Shown here piece by piece: positions 8,152 through 15,986 of a stretch of 23,989 nt of DNA (positions within the stretch are counted from its first letter, which is position 1; every line of letters starts with the position of its first letter). The notes below the pieces were generated by a model, which had not been told where the DNA came from, ran no database searches, and worked only from the letters and a program-made list of their open reading frames with translations. Origin of the DNA: CAZUQP01 sp964622455 (lineage in GTDB: Bacteria; Pseudomonadota; Gammaproteobacteria; DSM-16500). The translations under genes and the position numbers were made by a program. Location: NCBI GenBank assembly GCA_964622455.1, contig CAZUQP010000021.1, forward strand, positions 1 to 23,989. Reading direction: 5' to 3'.

Positions 8152-8889
8152 TCATACTAAAATTTGGTCTAATCCATACACCAAATGATCAAGCGTCATC
8201 ACTTTTTTACAGGCAAGCACCAATCCCGGCATGAAGCATGCGCGATCAACTGCATCATGCTGCAATGTGAGGGTTTCGCCAATGCCGCCAAAAATAATTT
8301 TTTGATGAGCAACTAATCCTGGCAATCGAATCGCATGAATCGGAACATTTTGATAATAGGCACCACGCGCGCCTGGAACCACTTCTTTGCTATTTTTTCG
8401 AGTGAGATAAGTTACATCACGTGTTGTTGCTAACATTTCAGCGGTGCGAAGCGCTGTGCTTGAAGGGCTGTCTAATTTGCCATCGTGATGCATCTCAATG
8501 ATTTCAACGTGAGGGAAATAAGCCGCAATTTCTTTCGCGTATTTCATCATAAGCACTGCGCCTAGCGAAAAATTGGGTGCGATAATTCCGCCTAATTTTA
8601 GTTTTTCCGCCCGCTTTTCTAAATTTATAACATCTTTTTTTGTCAAGCCAGACGTACCAATGACGGGCCTTGCTTTTGCCTCAATAATCGTTTGGGTATT
8701 TTTTAATGCGGCATTAGCTTCTGTGAAATCAATCACTACCTCGGCTTTAGTCCGATGAATTTCGGCCAGAAGATCATGCGCTCGGCCAATTTCGCCAACG
8801 AGCGTAAAATCAGTGTGATCGTTAATTGTTTTAACAGCCATCTGGCCCATTTTGCCAAAAGCACCGTTAATGAGAACATGGATTGTCAT
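8152..8889 (-). CDS. dapB: 4-hydroxy-tetrahydrodipicolinate reductase
   Basis: DapB catalyses the NAD(P)H-dependent reduction step of the diaminopimelate/lysine pathway, which supplies peptidoglycan precursors in the cytoplasm. The product is 245 residues, within the family range. The N-terminal dinucleotide-binding loop is NGAFGKMGQM (residues 8-17). VVIDFTEANA (51-60), IGTSGLTK (77-84) and APNFSLGAVLMM (104-115) follow. The catalytic/substrate region is EMHHDGKLDSPSSTA (132-146), with H134, H135 and K138. The family normally has PSGTA here; this protein reads PSSTA. The end has FGGIGETLTLQHDAVDRACFMPG, as expected. AAGG lies upstream of the ATG. The gene stands alone, convergent with the gcv operon and divergent from the unknown gene at 8971. 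Confidence 0.95.
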   Translation of the reverse strand: MTIHVLINGAFGKMGQMAVKTINDHTDFTLVGEIGRAHDLLAEIHRTKAEVVIDFTEANAALKNTQTIIEAKARPVIGTSGLTKKDVINLEKRAEKLKLGGIIAPNFSLGAVLMMKYAKEIAAYFPHVEIIEMHHDGKLDSPSSTALRTAEMLATTRDVTYLTRKNSKEVVPGARGAYYQNVPIHAIRLPGLVAHQKIIFGGIGETLTLQHDAVDRACFMPGLVLACKKVMTLDHLVYGLDQILV

Positions 8890-8925
8890 GAGGGATTGCC
8901 TTCTTTATATTCTTAGCCTATTGGG

Positions 8926-8931
8926 TATAAT
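8926..8931 (+). promoter_or_regulatory. -10 element (TATAAT) for the 435-residue gene
   Basis: A perfect TATAAT sits in GGGTATAAT (8923-8931), placing the transcript start near 8938, about 33 nt before the ATG at 8971. No good -35 lies 16-18 bp upstream (17 bp gives CTTTAT). The same nine bases occur in the promoter of the next gene. Confidence 0.5.
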
Positions 8932-8970
8932 GTAACACACACACAAAATACTCGCATCTAAGGCGCTTCT

Positions 8971-10278
8971 ATGAATAATCGTGGTTTTCATCCTATTTGG
9001 CGGGACGTCATTTCTTCTCTTTTGCCGTATCGAGCATTTATCCATTTGTATGTCGATTCTTTAGCAGAAACAGAAGAGAAATCTTTTTTGGCTGAATCGA
9101 TGTACCCTTTTTGTCAGGTGGAAGATCAGCGTGTTATTCAGTGTTTAAAGAGTTTAGGCCATGAAGGGGTGCAGAAATTACAGATATTATTAGATAAGAA
9201 GGTTTCAAAAGACGTGGAAACGGATTTTGTCGGTTCTGTAGAGCAATTTTATGCAACCTATTCAGCCCGCGCGGGAGAATATGCCAATCTTAGCTGTTGT
9301 ATTCAGGGAGCTCCTTTTCCTTGGTTGATGAAAACTTTGAAAAGTATTTATATTGCAGTTCAAGAGAAATCTGGGTGTGAAGGATGGCCTGAGTTATGGG
9401 GACGTCTCAAACAAGAGACCCCTTTTTTTCGAGATCCTTGTTACTCTGAAACAAGAAAAAATATTATAAATAAAATGATCCGAGAAATATTTCTTCCTTT
9501 TTTTAGAAATACCTGGAAAAAAATTGTTTTTAAACAAGAAAGTGAATTAAAACAAGAAATTATTTCTTTTTTAGGGGAAAAAGAAAAAGGTGGATTTTAT
9601 GATTTATTAGTAAGTTTTTGGAAAATAAAATGCGATTTTGATAATATTATTAAGTTCAGAGCTGTAAGAGCTGTAATTTTTGGGGCAGCAAGATGTTTTG
9701 TTCATCTTAGCGATTTAAAAAGAAATAACAAAATTCCTTTTCTACATCTCGAACAGCATGATTCTCTTATTCATACTATTAAATCTTTTGAAGAACAAGT
9801 ATCAGCTTCTATTCCAGAAGAGGTGGATACAGATGGATTTCTTGATACATTAGAAAATGTAAAGGGTAATGATCTCATATATTTTTTAGCGGATTTTCCT
9901 GCCACAGGCCGTTTTTTTCAATCAAATACTGAAAATATTCGACTATCTTATGAAACAGTTAAAGATGACAGGGAAAAGGAGCTTGATAATTTTGCAGTTC
10001 AGCAAGAAGAAATCTTATGCATAAGCAAACTTCTTAAGAATTTACAGAGAGCAGATGAGAAGGCATTAGGATCCGATCAAAATCGAGAAACATTCAGACT
10101 AGATGCTCCAGATGGTTCTGCCGATGAGAGGGTTATGGGTTCGCCGCCTGTCTCGTTAGGGAGCTCACCAGTGTCGTTTTACAGGAGACCTTCAGGATCA
10201 CCACCTGGACAGCCGAAAACGGATATTTCTCCAGCAACGCCAAAACAGCCTTCCAGGAGAATCGAGGCGAAACATTGA
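8971..10278 (+). CDS. Unknown protein with N-domain shared with its downstream neighbour (effector candidate)
   Basis: Function unknown; 435 residues. Residues 6-107 (FHPIW, LLPYRAFIHLY, EDQRVIQCL, LQILLDKK, EQFYATYSARAGEYANL) align by eye with residues 26-139 of the gene at 10370, so the two share a domain, probably all-helical. The middle (110-375) is helical and charged, with no motif I recognise. The last 55 residues are low-complexity and rich in Pro and Ser (GSPPVSLGSSPVSFYRR, SGSPPGQP, SPATPKQPSRR), probably disordered. There is no signal peptide or clear membrane span. AAGG lies before the ATG, and TATAAT at 8926 supplies a promoter of its own. The Pro/Ser tail could be a linker or interaction region. 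Effector status is suggested only by context. Confidence 0.78.
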   Translation: MNNRGFHPIWRDVISSLLPYRAFIHLYVDSLAETEEKSFLAESMYPFCQVEDQRVIQCLKSLGHEGVQKLQILLDKKVSKDVETDFVGSVEQFYATYSARAGEYANLSCCIQGAPFPWLMKTLKSIYIAVQEKSGCEGWPELWGRLKQETPFFRDPCYSETRKNIINKMIREIFLPFFRNTWKKIVFKQESELKQEIISFLGEKEKGGFYDLLVSFWKIKCDFDNIIKFRAVRAVIFGAARCFVHLSDLKRNNKIPFLHLEQHDSLIHTIKSFEEQVSASIPEEVDTDGFLDTLENVKGNDLIYFLADFPATGRFFQSNTENIRLSYETVKDDREKELDNFAVQQEEILCISKLLKNLQRADEKALGSDQNRETFRLDAPDGSADERVMGSPPVSLGSSPVSFYRRPSGSPPGQPKTDISPATPKQPSRRIEAKH

Positions 10279-10285
10279 TATTTTT

Positions 10286-10314
10286 TAGACATATTAGTGA
10301 AATCAGGGTATAAT
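10286..10314 (+). promoter_or_regulatory. Sigma-70-type promoter for the 337-residue gene
   Basis: TAGACA at 10286-10291 (5 of 6 to TTGACA) is followed by a 17-bp spacer and a perfect TATAAT at 10309-10314. The start would fall near 10321, leaving a leader of about 49 nt before the ATG at 10370. The GGG before the -10 also occurs upstream of the preceding paralog. Confidence 0.65.
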
Positions 10315-10369
10315 TTGAATGATAAAAACATAATATTTACTAACTCTATGATAACTAAAAGGTTAATTT

Positions 10370-11383
10370 ATGTTACGTAACCCTTTTCTTACTGCTCCAC
10401 GAGCAAAGCCTTCTAAAGAAGAAAAATCCGCGACATATAACCCGCATCATCCTGTTTGGTTAGAAAGTCTTGAGCTTCTCTTGCCTTATCAAAAGTTTAT
10501 TTGTTTCTATGCAACTTATCGTCAATATAAAATCGGTTCTCTTTCTGAAGAAGATTTCCAGAAGATAGATGAAAAGAAGATAGACAATTTTGGGAAGCAT
10601 CTTGAACAAGCGACTCACGATAATCAGCAGCGAGTTATTCAACTTTTAAATAAGTTAAGCATTCAAGATATTTCGGCATTGAAAAATTTACTGCAAAATT
10701 TTCACAAAAATAAAAATATCGGCCGCGATTCAATAGATGGATTTTATGTGAGGCACGGAAGTCTAGCTGAGAAATGTGCGCTTCTTCCAGGTTATTTTGA
10801 AAAAGCGGGTTTTTGCCAATTTAAAACTAAGGGTTTCGTTGTTCCTCCTGAGCGTGCTGAAAAAAAATCAGATTCTGTTTTCGGCATGAGAAAATTTTTT
10901 GGTATTGCCGGTTTTTGCTTGGGTGCTGCAATAGGGGCAGTGATAGCGCTGGCTGTTTGCATCTTTGTTCCAGGCGCTCTAGTGCTTGCTCCCTGGCTTG
11001 TTCCTGAGATTGTTGGAGGTTGTGCGATATTAGGCGGAACGGCAGGTTATGCGATAGCAGATTGTAAGTTACATGCTAGATCGCAGCGAACAAATGCTAA
11101 AGTTGTCGCAGTAGTACCACAAAGTGTAGTAAAAGCGCCGGCTCCTCCCCGCCGCGCAGAAAGTACAGCCACAGCATGTGCACTGTTATTAGCAGCGCAA
11201 CATCAAGGGCAAGCGGCCATGAAGGGAAAGCCACTAAATCCTTGGCAGGCTGCATCAATGGTACTCAAACAACGTTTCCATCTATCAGGCGATACCTTTA
11301 CATCAAAATCAAATAAATCAATATCAATGCAGCAAGAAGAAGATAAGTTCGCTGCCACAGCCCCAGTTATTCGCCTAGGATGA
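10370..11383 (+). CDS. Unknown protein with paralogous N-domain and a hydrophobic hairpin (effector candidate)
   Basis: Function unknown; 337 residues. Residues 26-139 (HHPVW, LLPYQKFICFY, NQQRVIQLLNKL, LKNLLQNF, DGFYVRHGSLAEKCALL) match the N-domain of the 435-residue neighbour. Two adjacent hydrophobic stretches, about 178-200 and 205-230, are rich in Gly and Ala and separated by a Pro turn, which suggests a membrane hairpin. The region after it is basic, then Ala-rich. The tail MQQEEDKFAATAPVIRLG places an acidic cluster (E323, E324, D325) 13-15 residues from the end, like the E-block of Legionella Dot/Icm substrates; this is suggestive only. AAGG lies 8 nt before the ATG. Its last 17 bases overlap the 3' end of the convergent ABC ATPase gene. 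Confidence 0.78.
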   Translation: MLRNPFLTAPRAKPSKEEKSATYNPHHPVWLESLELLLPYQKFICFYATYRQYKIGSLSEEDFQKIDEKKIDNFGKHLEQATHDNQQRVIQLLNKLSIQDISALKNLLQNFHKNKNIGRDSIDGFYVRHGSLAEKCALLPGYFEKAGFCQFKTKGFVVPPERAEKKSDSVFGMRKFFGIAGFCLGAAIGAVIALAVCIFVPGALVLAPWLVPEIVGGCAILGGTAGYAIADCKLHARSQRTNAKVVAVVPQSVVKAPAPPRRAESTATACALLLAAQHQGQAAMKGKPLNPWQAASMVLKQRFHLSGDTFTSKSNKSISMQQEEDKFAATAPVIRLG

Positions 11384-12140
11384 TACAGGATGACGCTGCT
11401 GCGTAACCTAAGTTAGTCATATTGGTTTCATAAACTTTTGCCATATTTTCTTTTGTGATTAATGTTTTTGTATCTCCTGTTAAAACTTCTCCATTTTTTA
11501 ATAGTAATACCACTTTATTGCAATATTCTTTTGCAAAATTCACATCGTGCAATGTCATCATCACGCCCGCCAAATTTTTTTTTGCAAGATCCGAAAAATA
11601 ATTTAATATTTTAATTTGATGCGGCCAGTCTAAGTGATTAGTTGGTTCATCTAATAAATAAATTTGAGGTGTTTGCGTTAATAAAGCAGCAATGGCTAAT
11701 CGCCGTCGTTCACCGCCTGATAGAGTTTCGACATTTTGTGCTTCTTTTTTTAAAAGATTCATTAAGCAAAGTGCTTCCCGTGCAATATCTTTATCGTGCT
11801 TAGAGAGTGCTTGAAAAAAATTTAAATGTGGGTAGCGGCCGTGCAAACAAAAATCAAGCACAGTCTCTGGAAAGAAAATTGGCGTATCTTGTAATAAAAT
11901 ACCGCGTATTCGTGCCATTTCTTTTGAAGAATAATGGGTTAATTTTTTTTCTTGTAAATCAATATGGCCAGATGCAGGTAAAATAAGCCCAGCTAATGTG
12001 TGCAGTAAAGTGGTTTTACCGCTGCCATTCAAGCCTAAAATTCCAACGCAATCACCTTTCTTTAATGTAAAATCAAATGCGTGACAAATGATCGTGTGAG
12101 CGATTTTAATCGTTAACTCTTTTGCGGTTAGTAGCGGCAT
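11367..12140 (-). CDS. ABC importer ATP-binding protein, FecE/BtuD/HmuV type
   Basis: This is the ATPase subunit of a metal-chelate/vitamin importer, acting at the inner face of the cytoplasmic membrane. The product is 257 residues. Walker A is GLNGSGKT (36-43), the Q-loop is LLQDTP (82-87), the signature is LSGGE (140-144), Walker B is YLLDEP (161-166), the D-loop is NHLD and the switch His is H198 in TLHDVN. All catalytic elements are present. The start overlaps the end of the permease gene by 13 nt, and its own ribosome site is weak, so translation is probably coupled. No substrate-binding protein lies nearby, so whether the substrate is a siderophore, heme or cobalamin cannot be told from the window. 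Confidence 0.93.
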   Translation of the reverse strand: MPLLTAKELTIKIAHTIICHAFDFTLKKGDCVGILGLNGSGKTTLLHTLAGLILPASGHIDLQEKKLTHYSSKEMARIRGILLQDTPIFFPETVLDFCLHGRYPHLNFFQALSKHDKDIAREALCLMNLLKKEAQNVETLSGGERRRLAIAALLTQTPQIYLLDEPTNHLDWPHQIKILNYFSDLAKKNLAGVMMTLHDVNFAKEYCNKVVLLLKNGEVLTGDTKTLITKENMAKVYETNMTNLGYAAASSCIILGE

Positions 12141-13108
12141 GATCGTTGTAGTAATATAAGAAAAATAGGTACGCCGATAAAAACCATGATAATTCCAACC
12201 GGCAATTGCTCTGGCGCAAACGCTGTTCTTGCGAGGGTATCGGCAATAGTTAACAAACTTCCGCCGAGTAAGACGGTACCTGGCAAAAGAATACGATGAT
12301 CTGATCCAAACAGTAGACGAAATAGATGCGGCACAATCAAGCCTACAAAACCAATGCAGCCGGCGAGGGATACGGCGCTTGCGGTGAGTAACGCACTTAA
12401 AAAATAAATTTTTATTTTTAATCGTTCAGTTGAGATACCGAGTGCTTTAGCAGAAAGTTCTCCCCGCATTAAAATATTAAATTGTTTTCCCCAGAGAATG
12501 CTCATGATGAGCCCTATGCACAAAATTCCTGATTCAATAAAAGGTAAGTGTGTGTAACTTAAATCACCCAGCAGCCAAAATAACATGCTGTGTAATTCTG
12601 TTTCTGGACTCATCATTAAAATAAAACTGATAAATGCGGAAAATCCGCTGCCAATCGCAATACCTGTGAGTAATAAGCTATTATGTGGCTGCGCGTTTTT
12701 TCTATGCGCAAGAAAAAAAACGATGAATACCGCCAGTAAACTTCCTATCCAGGTGCCAAACGTTAACCAATAACCAGTGAATCCGCATAGCATGCACAAT
12801 AAACACAAAAAAGCACCGCCGCCTGAGATGCCGAGTATGTAAGGATCTGCTAAGGGGTTTCGTAATAACACTTGCATCATGGCGCCGGCAAGTGAGAGTG
12901 AACCGCCAGTGATAAATGCAGCGAGTGTACGCGGCAAGCGTATGTCCAGGATAATTTTTTCTGTGATGCGATCGTTTGAGTGGTATGCGGCATGAAAAAG
13001 TTGCCCAAAACTTATTAAAGTACTACCTTTAAAAAGAGAAAATAAAATGCTGGCTGCTGCAAGCAATAAAAAAATAACAAAAAGCAGTATTTTTGCTGGT
13101 ATCATCAT
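12128..13108 (-). CDS. ABC importer permease, FecCD/BtuC family
   Basis: This is the membrane subunit of a FecCD-family importer. The product is 326 residues with about ten hydrophobic segments, the normal size. Signatures are DIRLPRTLAAFITGGSLSLAG, then MQVLLRNPLADPYILGISGGG, and in the second half GFVGLIVPHLFRLLFGSDHR, LLGGSLLTIADTLAR and LPVGIIMVFIGVPIFLILL. It pairs with the ATPase encoded immediately downstream. The start is uncertain between two adjacent ATG codons at 13106-13108 and 13103-13105; no strong ribosome site is visible. The gene is divergent from rppH across a 66-bp gap that must hold both promoters. No Fur or heme regulator site could be identified by eye. Confidence 0.92.
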   Translation of the reverse strand: MMIPAKILLFVIFLLLAAASILFSLFKGSTLISFGQLFHAAYHSNDRITEKIILDIRLPRTLAAFITGGSLSLAGAMMQVLLRNPLADPYILGISGGGAFLCLLCMLCGFTGYWLTFGTWIGSLLAVFIVFFLAHRKNAQPHNSLLLTGIAIGSGFSAFISFILMMSPETELHSMLFWLLGDLSYTHLPFIESGILCIGLIMSILWGKQFNILMRGELSAKALGISTERLKIKIYFLSALLTASAVSLAGCIGFVGLIVPHLFRLLFGSDHRILLPGTVLLGGSLLTIADTLARTAFAPEQLPVGIIMVFIGVPIFLILLQRSCRY

Positions 13109-13174
13109 AAAATGTTGCTGGATAATTTAGTTTTTGGAAAAATGCATTATAAGCGATTTCGAGGTGGTTGCTAA

Positions 13175-13666
13175 GTGATTGATAAAGATGGTTTCAGACA
13201 TGGCGTGGGCATTATTTTAGTGAATGCCAAACGCCAGTTGTTTTTGGCAAAGCGGATTGGTAAACCCGCCTGGCAATTTCCGCAGGGCGGCATGAAGGAA
13301 ACTGAAACACCGGAAGAAGCCATGTTTCGCGAATTACGCGAAGAAATTGGTTTGCAGGCAGATGATGTGAAGGTGCTGGCATGCACCAAACGGTGGCTGC
13401 GTTATCGATTACCTAAGCGACTGGTGCGCCATCATTCACAGCCGCTTTGTATTGGACAAAAACAAAAATGGTTTTTGTTGCGCATGGTGAGCGATGAGTC
13501 TCATGTGAATCTTCAAGCGACGGATGATCCTGAATTTGATTCGTGGGCATGGGTATCCTATTGGCATCCTTTGACGCAAGTCGTGTCATTTAAAAGGCGC
13601 GTATATAACATGGCCATGAAAGAATTTGCTAGAATAGTACTTTCTCGGCGATTTTGGGATGTTTAG
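13175..13666 (+). CDS. rppH: RNA pyrophosphohydrolase
   Basis: RppH (NudH) removes pyrophosphate from triphosphorylated mRNA 5' ends and so triggers RNase E-dependent decay. The product is 163 residues, like the E. coli protein. The Nudix box runs from G38 to L60 (Gx5E44...R52E53L...E56E57xG59L60). The family-specific RKLPKRLVR-like segment reads LPKRLVRHHSQPLCIGQKQK, followed by WFLL, PEFDSWAWVSYW and VVSFKRRVY. The start is a GTG at 13175, chosen because it reproduces the MIDxDGFR N-terminus of the family and has GAGG (13161-13164) about 10 nt upstream. ptsP follows 24 bp later, the arrangement known from E. coli and other gammaproteobacteria. Confidence 0.96.
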   Translation: MIDKDGFRHGVGIILVNAKRQLFLAKRIGKPAWQFPQGGMKETETPEEAMFRELREEIGLQADDVKVLACTKRWLRYRLPKRLVRHHSQPLCIGQKQKWFLLRMVSDESHVNLQATDDPEFDSWAWVSYWHPLTQVVSFKRRVYNMAMKEFARIVLSRRFWDV

Positions 13667-13690
13667 TGCGAATGATCGAGGGAGTTTTTA

Positions 13691-15967
13691 ATGCTAAAAG
13701 TCCTACGACGCATCATCCAAGCTGTTTCTAACGCGCCTGATTTCCGTGATGCGCTTAATATCATGGTTAAGCGTGTAGCCAAAGCATTAAACACAGATGC
13801 TTGCTCAATTTTTTTGTTGGATCGAAGACGCGGTGATTATGTTCTGTTAGCAACCAAGGGCTTAAATCTAGAAGCTATAGGAAAAACACGTGTTCCTATT
13901 AATCAGGGATTAATCGGTTTGGTGGGCGAACGTGAAGAACCCATCAATTTAGACGATGCTGTTTCTCATCCCCATTTTTTATATGTCCCTGAAGTTGGAG
14001 AAGAACAATACAAAGCTTTTTTGGGCGCGCCTATTATTTATCATCGACAAGTACTCGGCGTTTTGATTGTTCAGCAGCAAGAACCGAGGCGCTATGATGA
14101 ATCAGAAGAAGCTTTTTTAGTGACGCTCGCCACTCAATTAGCTGCGATTATTGCGCATGCTGAAGCAACAGGCGAAGTCGCCAAATTATTTGATACAGAA
14201 GAAGAAGTGACTCCGGGCGAAAATACTTATTCAGGAATTCCAAGTGCTCCCGGTATTGGCATGGGTGTGGGTGTAGTGGTTTATCCACTACTTGATTTAT
14301 CGGCAGTCCCCGACCGTGAACCAGAAGACATTGAAGAAGAAATCCGTTTGCTTGAAATTGCTCTTGCTGCGGGGAGAGAAGATTTTCGTATTTTAGGAGA
14401 ACGTCTTTATCCCAATTTACCGTTGGAAGAACGCGCATTGTTTGATGTGTATCAACGCATGCTTGATACAGCGGATTTAGGCGCTGAAATTATTCATCGA
14501 ATTCGCCGCGGTAATTGGGCGCAAGGCGCGCTACGTGAAGTGATTGAAGAACATGTGATCCGTTTAGAAAATATCGAAAATACTTATTTGCGTGAACGTG
14601 CAGTCGATGTTAAAGATTTGGGGCATCGAGTGCTTGCGTATTTGCAGCGAAATGAGCGTGTTTTGCCAGACTATGCCGAGCACTCTATTTTAATTGGTGA
14701 AGAATTAACAGCAGCAGATTTAGCAGAAGCGCCCGAAGGTTCTTTGGCGGGTGTTGTTTCGATTCAAGGATCCAGCAGTTCTCATGTCGCTATTTTGGCG
14801 CGTGCGATGGGTGTGCCAACTATCATGGGGGTGAGTGATATTCCCATTTACGATTTGCAAGACAAAGACATCATTGTTGATGGTTACTATGGACAAGTTT
14901 ATGTATCGCCAAGCCCTGAGTTGCGCGAAGAGTTTGAACAGCTTGCTTTAGAAGAACGAGAATTGAATGCTTCTCTTGAAGTGTTGCGCGATGAGCCTGC
15001 TCAAACTGCAGATGGCGAACGCGTTTCGTTGATGGTGAATACCGGGTTAGGCGCTGATGTTGGTTTAGCATTGGCGGCAGGTGCTGAAGGGGTTGGTCTG
15101 TATCGTACTGAAATTCCATTTTTAATGCGAGACCGGTTCCCATCAAGTGAAGAACAGCGGGTGATTTATCGCCAATTGCTAGCTTCATTTGCACCGCGTC
15201 CCGTCACTATGCGTATGCTGGATATTGGCGGAGATAAAGCGTTAAGTTATTTTCCTGTGAAAGAAGAAAATCCATTTTTGGGTTGGCGCGGGATCCGTAT
15301 CACGCTTGATCATCCTGAAATTTTTCTGACTCAAGCGCGCGCCATGATGCGTGCAAGCCATCAATATAATAATTTACGTATCATGCTGCCTATGATTACG
15401 GATGTGAGCGAAGTGGATGAGGCGATGCGTTTACTTAAAAAAGCATATGGGGACGTGCGTGAAGAAAATTTTGATGTACAAATGCCTGAGATCGGCGTCA
15501 TGATTGAAGTGCCTTCAGCGGTTTATCAAGCACGTGCGATTGCTAAACGCGTTGATTTTTTATCGGTCGGCAGTAATGATTTGACTCAATATGTGTTAGC
15601 AGTTGATCGTAATAATTCTCGCGTCGCGAATTTATTTGATTCTCTTCATCCCGCTATTTTGTGTGCTCTCTTGCAAGTGGTTGAAGGCGGACATCAAGAA
15701 GGAAAGCATGTCAGTATTTGCGGTGAATTAGCCAGCGACCCTGTAGCGGCACTGCTTTTGGTTGCAATGGAATTTGATTCATTAAGCATGAATGCTTCCT
15801 CTCTAAGTAAGATTAAGTGGGTCATTCGTCAGTTTACAAAAAAGAAAGCCTGTCAATTGCTGCAAGAAGTGCTCGGAATGGAAAGTACCGTTATGATACG
15901 CTGTCATATGGAACTAGCACTTCAGCAAATGGGTTTGGGTGGATTGATTCGCGCGGGGAAAAGATAA
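13691..15967 (+). CDS. ptsP: Phosphoenolpyruvate-protein phosphotransferase of the nitrogen PTS (EI-Ntr)
   Basis: PtsP takes phosphate from PEP and passes it to NPr, the first step of the regulatory nitrogen PTS. The product is 758 residues with the full EI-Ntr layout: an N-terminal GAF domain (about 1-165), the EI N-domain beginning SGIPSAPGIGMG (181-192), the phosphohistidine site QGSSSSHVAILARAMGVPTIMG with H365, and the PEP-binding C-barrel with TEIPFLMRDRFPSEEQ-like, LDIGGDK, NPFLGWRGIR and SVGSNDLTQYVLAVDR segments. The catalytic Cys is in SICGELASDP (about C677). GAGGGAG precedes the ATG. It lies between rppH and a TauE-like gene that leads to lgt and thyA. No NPr or EIIA-Ntr gene is in the window. 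Confidence 0.96.
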   Translation: MLKVLRRIIQAVSNAPDFRDALNIMVKRVAKALNTDACSIFLLDRRRGDYVLLATKGLNLEAIGKTRVPINQGLIGLVGEREEPINLDDAVSHPHFLYVPEVGEEQYKAFLGAPIIYHRQVLGVLIVQQQEPRRYDESEEAFLVTLATQLAAIIAHAEATGEVAKLFDTEEEVTPGENTYSGIPSAPGIGMGVGVVVYPLLDLSAVPDREPEDIEEEIRLLEIALAAGREDFRILGERLYPNLPLEERALFDVYQRMLDTADLGAEIIHRIRRGNWAQGALREVIEEHVIRLENIENTYLRERAVDVKDLGHRVLAYLQRNERVLPDYAEHSILIGEELTAADLAEAPEGSLAGVVSIQGSSSSHVAILARAMGVPTIMGVSDIPIYDLQDKDIIVDGYYGQVYVSPSPELREEFEQLALEERELNASLEVLRDEPAQTADGERVSLMVNTGLGADVGLALAAGAEGVGLYRTEIPFLMRDRFPSSEEQRVIYRQLLASFAPRPVTMRMLDIGGDKALSYFPVKEENPFLGWRGIRITLDHPEIFLTQARAMMRASHQYNNLRIMLPMITDVSEVDEAMRLLKKAYGDVREENFDVQMPEIGVMIEVPSAVYQARAIAKRVDFLSVGSNDLTQYVLAVDRNNSRVANLFDSLHPAILCALLQVVEGGHQEGKHVSICGELASDPVAALLLVAMEFDSLSMNASSLSKIKWVIRQFTKKKACQLLQEVLGMESTVMIRCHMELALQQMGLGGLIRAGKR

Positions 15968-15986
15968 CAAAAGAAAAGGAATTGAT

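Noticed and set aside
8890..8970. PmrA-like box upstream of the 435-residue gene (also looked for at 10279-10369 and 21874-21962)
   Set aside because: No TTAAT-N6-TTAAT pair is present in any of the three regions, so these genes are not placed in the same putative regulon.
10142..10235. Repeat array in the Pro/Ser-rich tail of the 435-residue protein
   Set aside because: GSPP-like units recur only loosely (GSPPVS, GSSPVS, GSPPGQ) with no constant period, so it is low-complexity rather than a true repeat array.
13109..13174. Regulator operator (Fur-like) between the ABC permease and rppH
   Set aside because: No 19-bp Fur-like dyad could be recognised; the AT-rich bases alone are not evidence.
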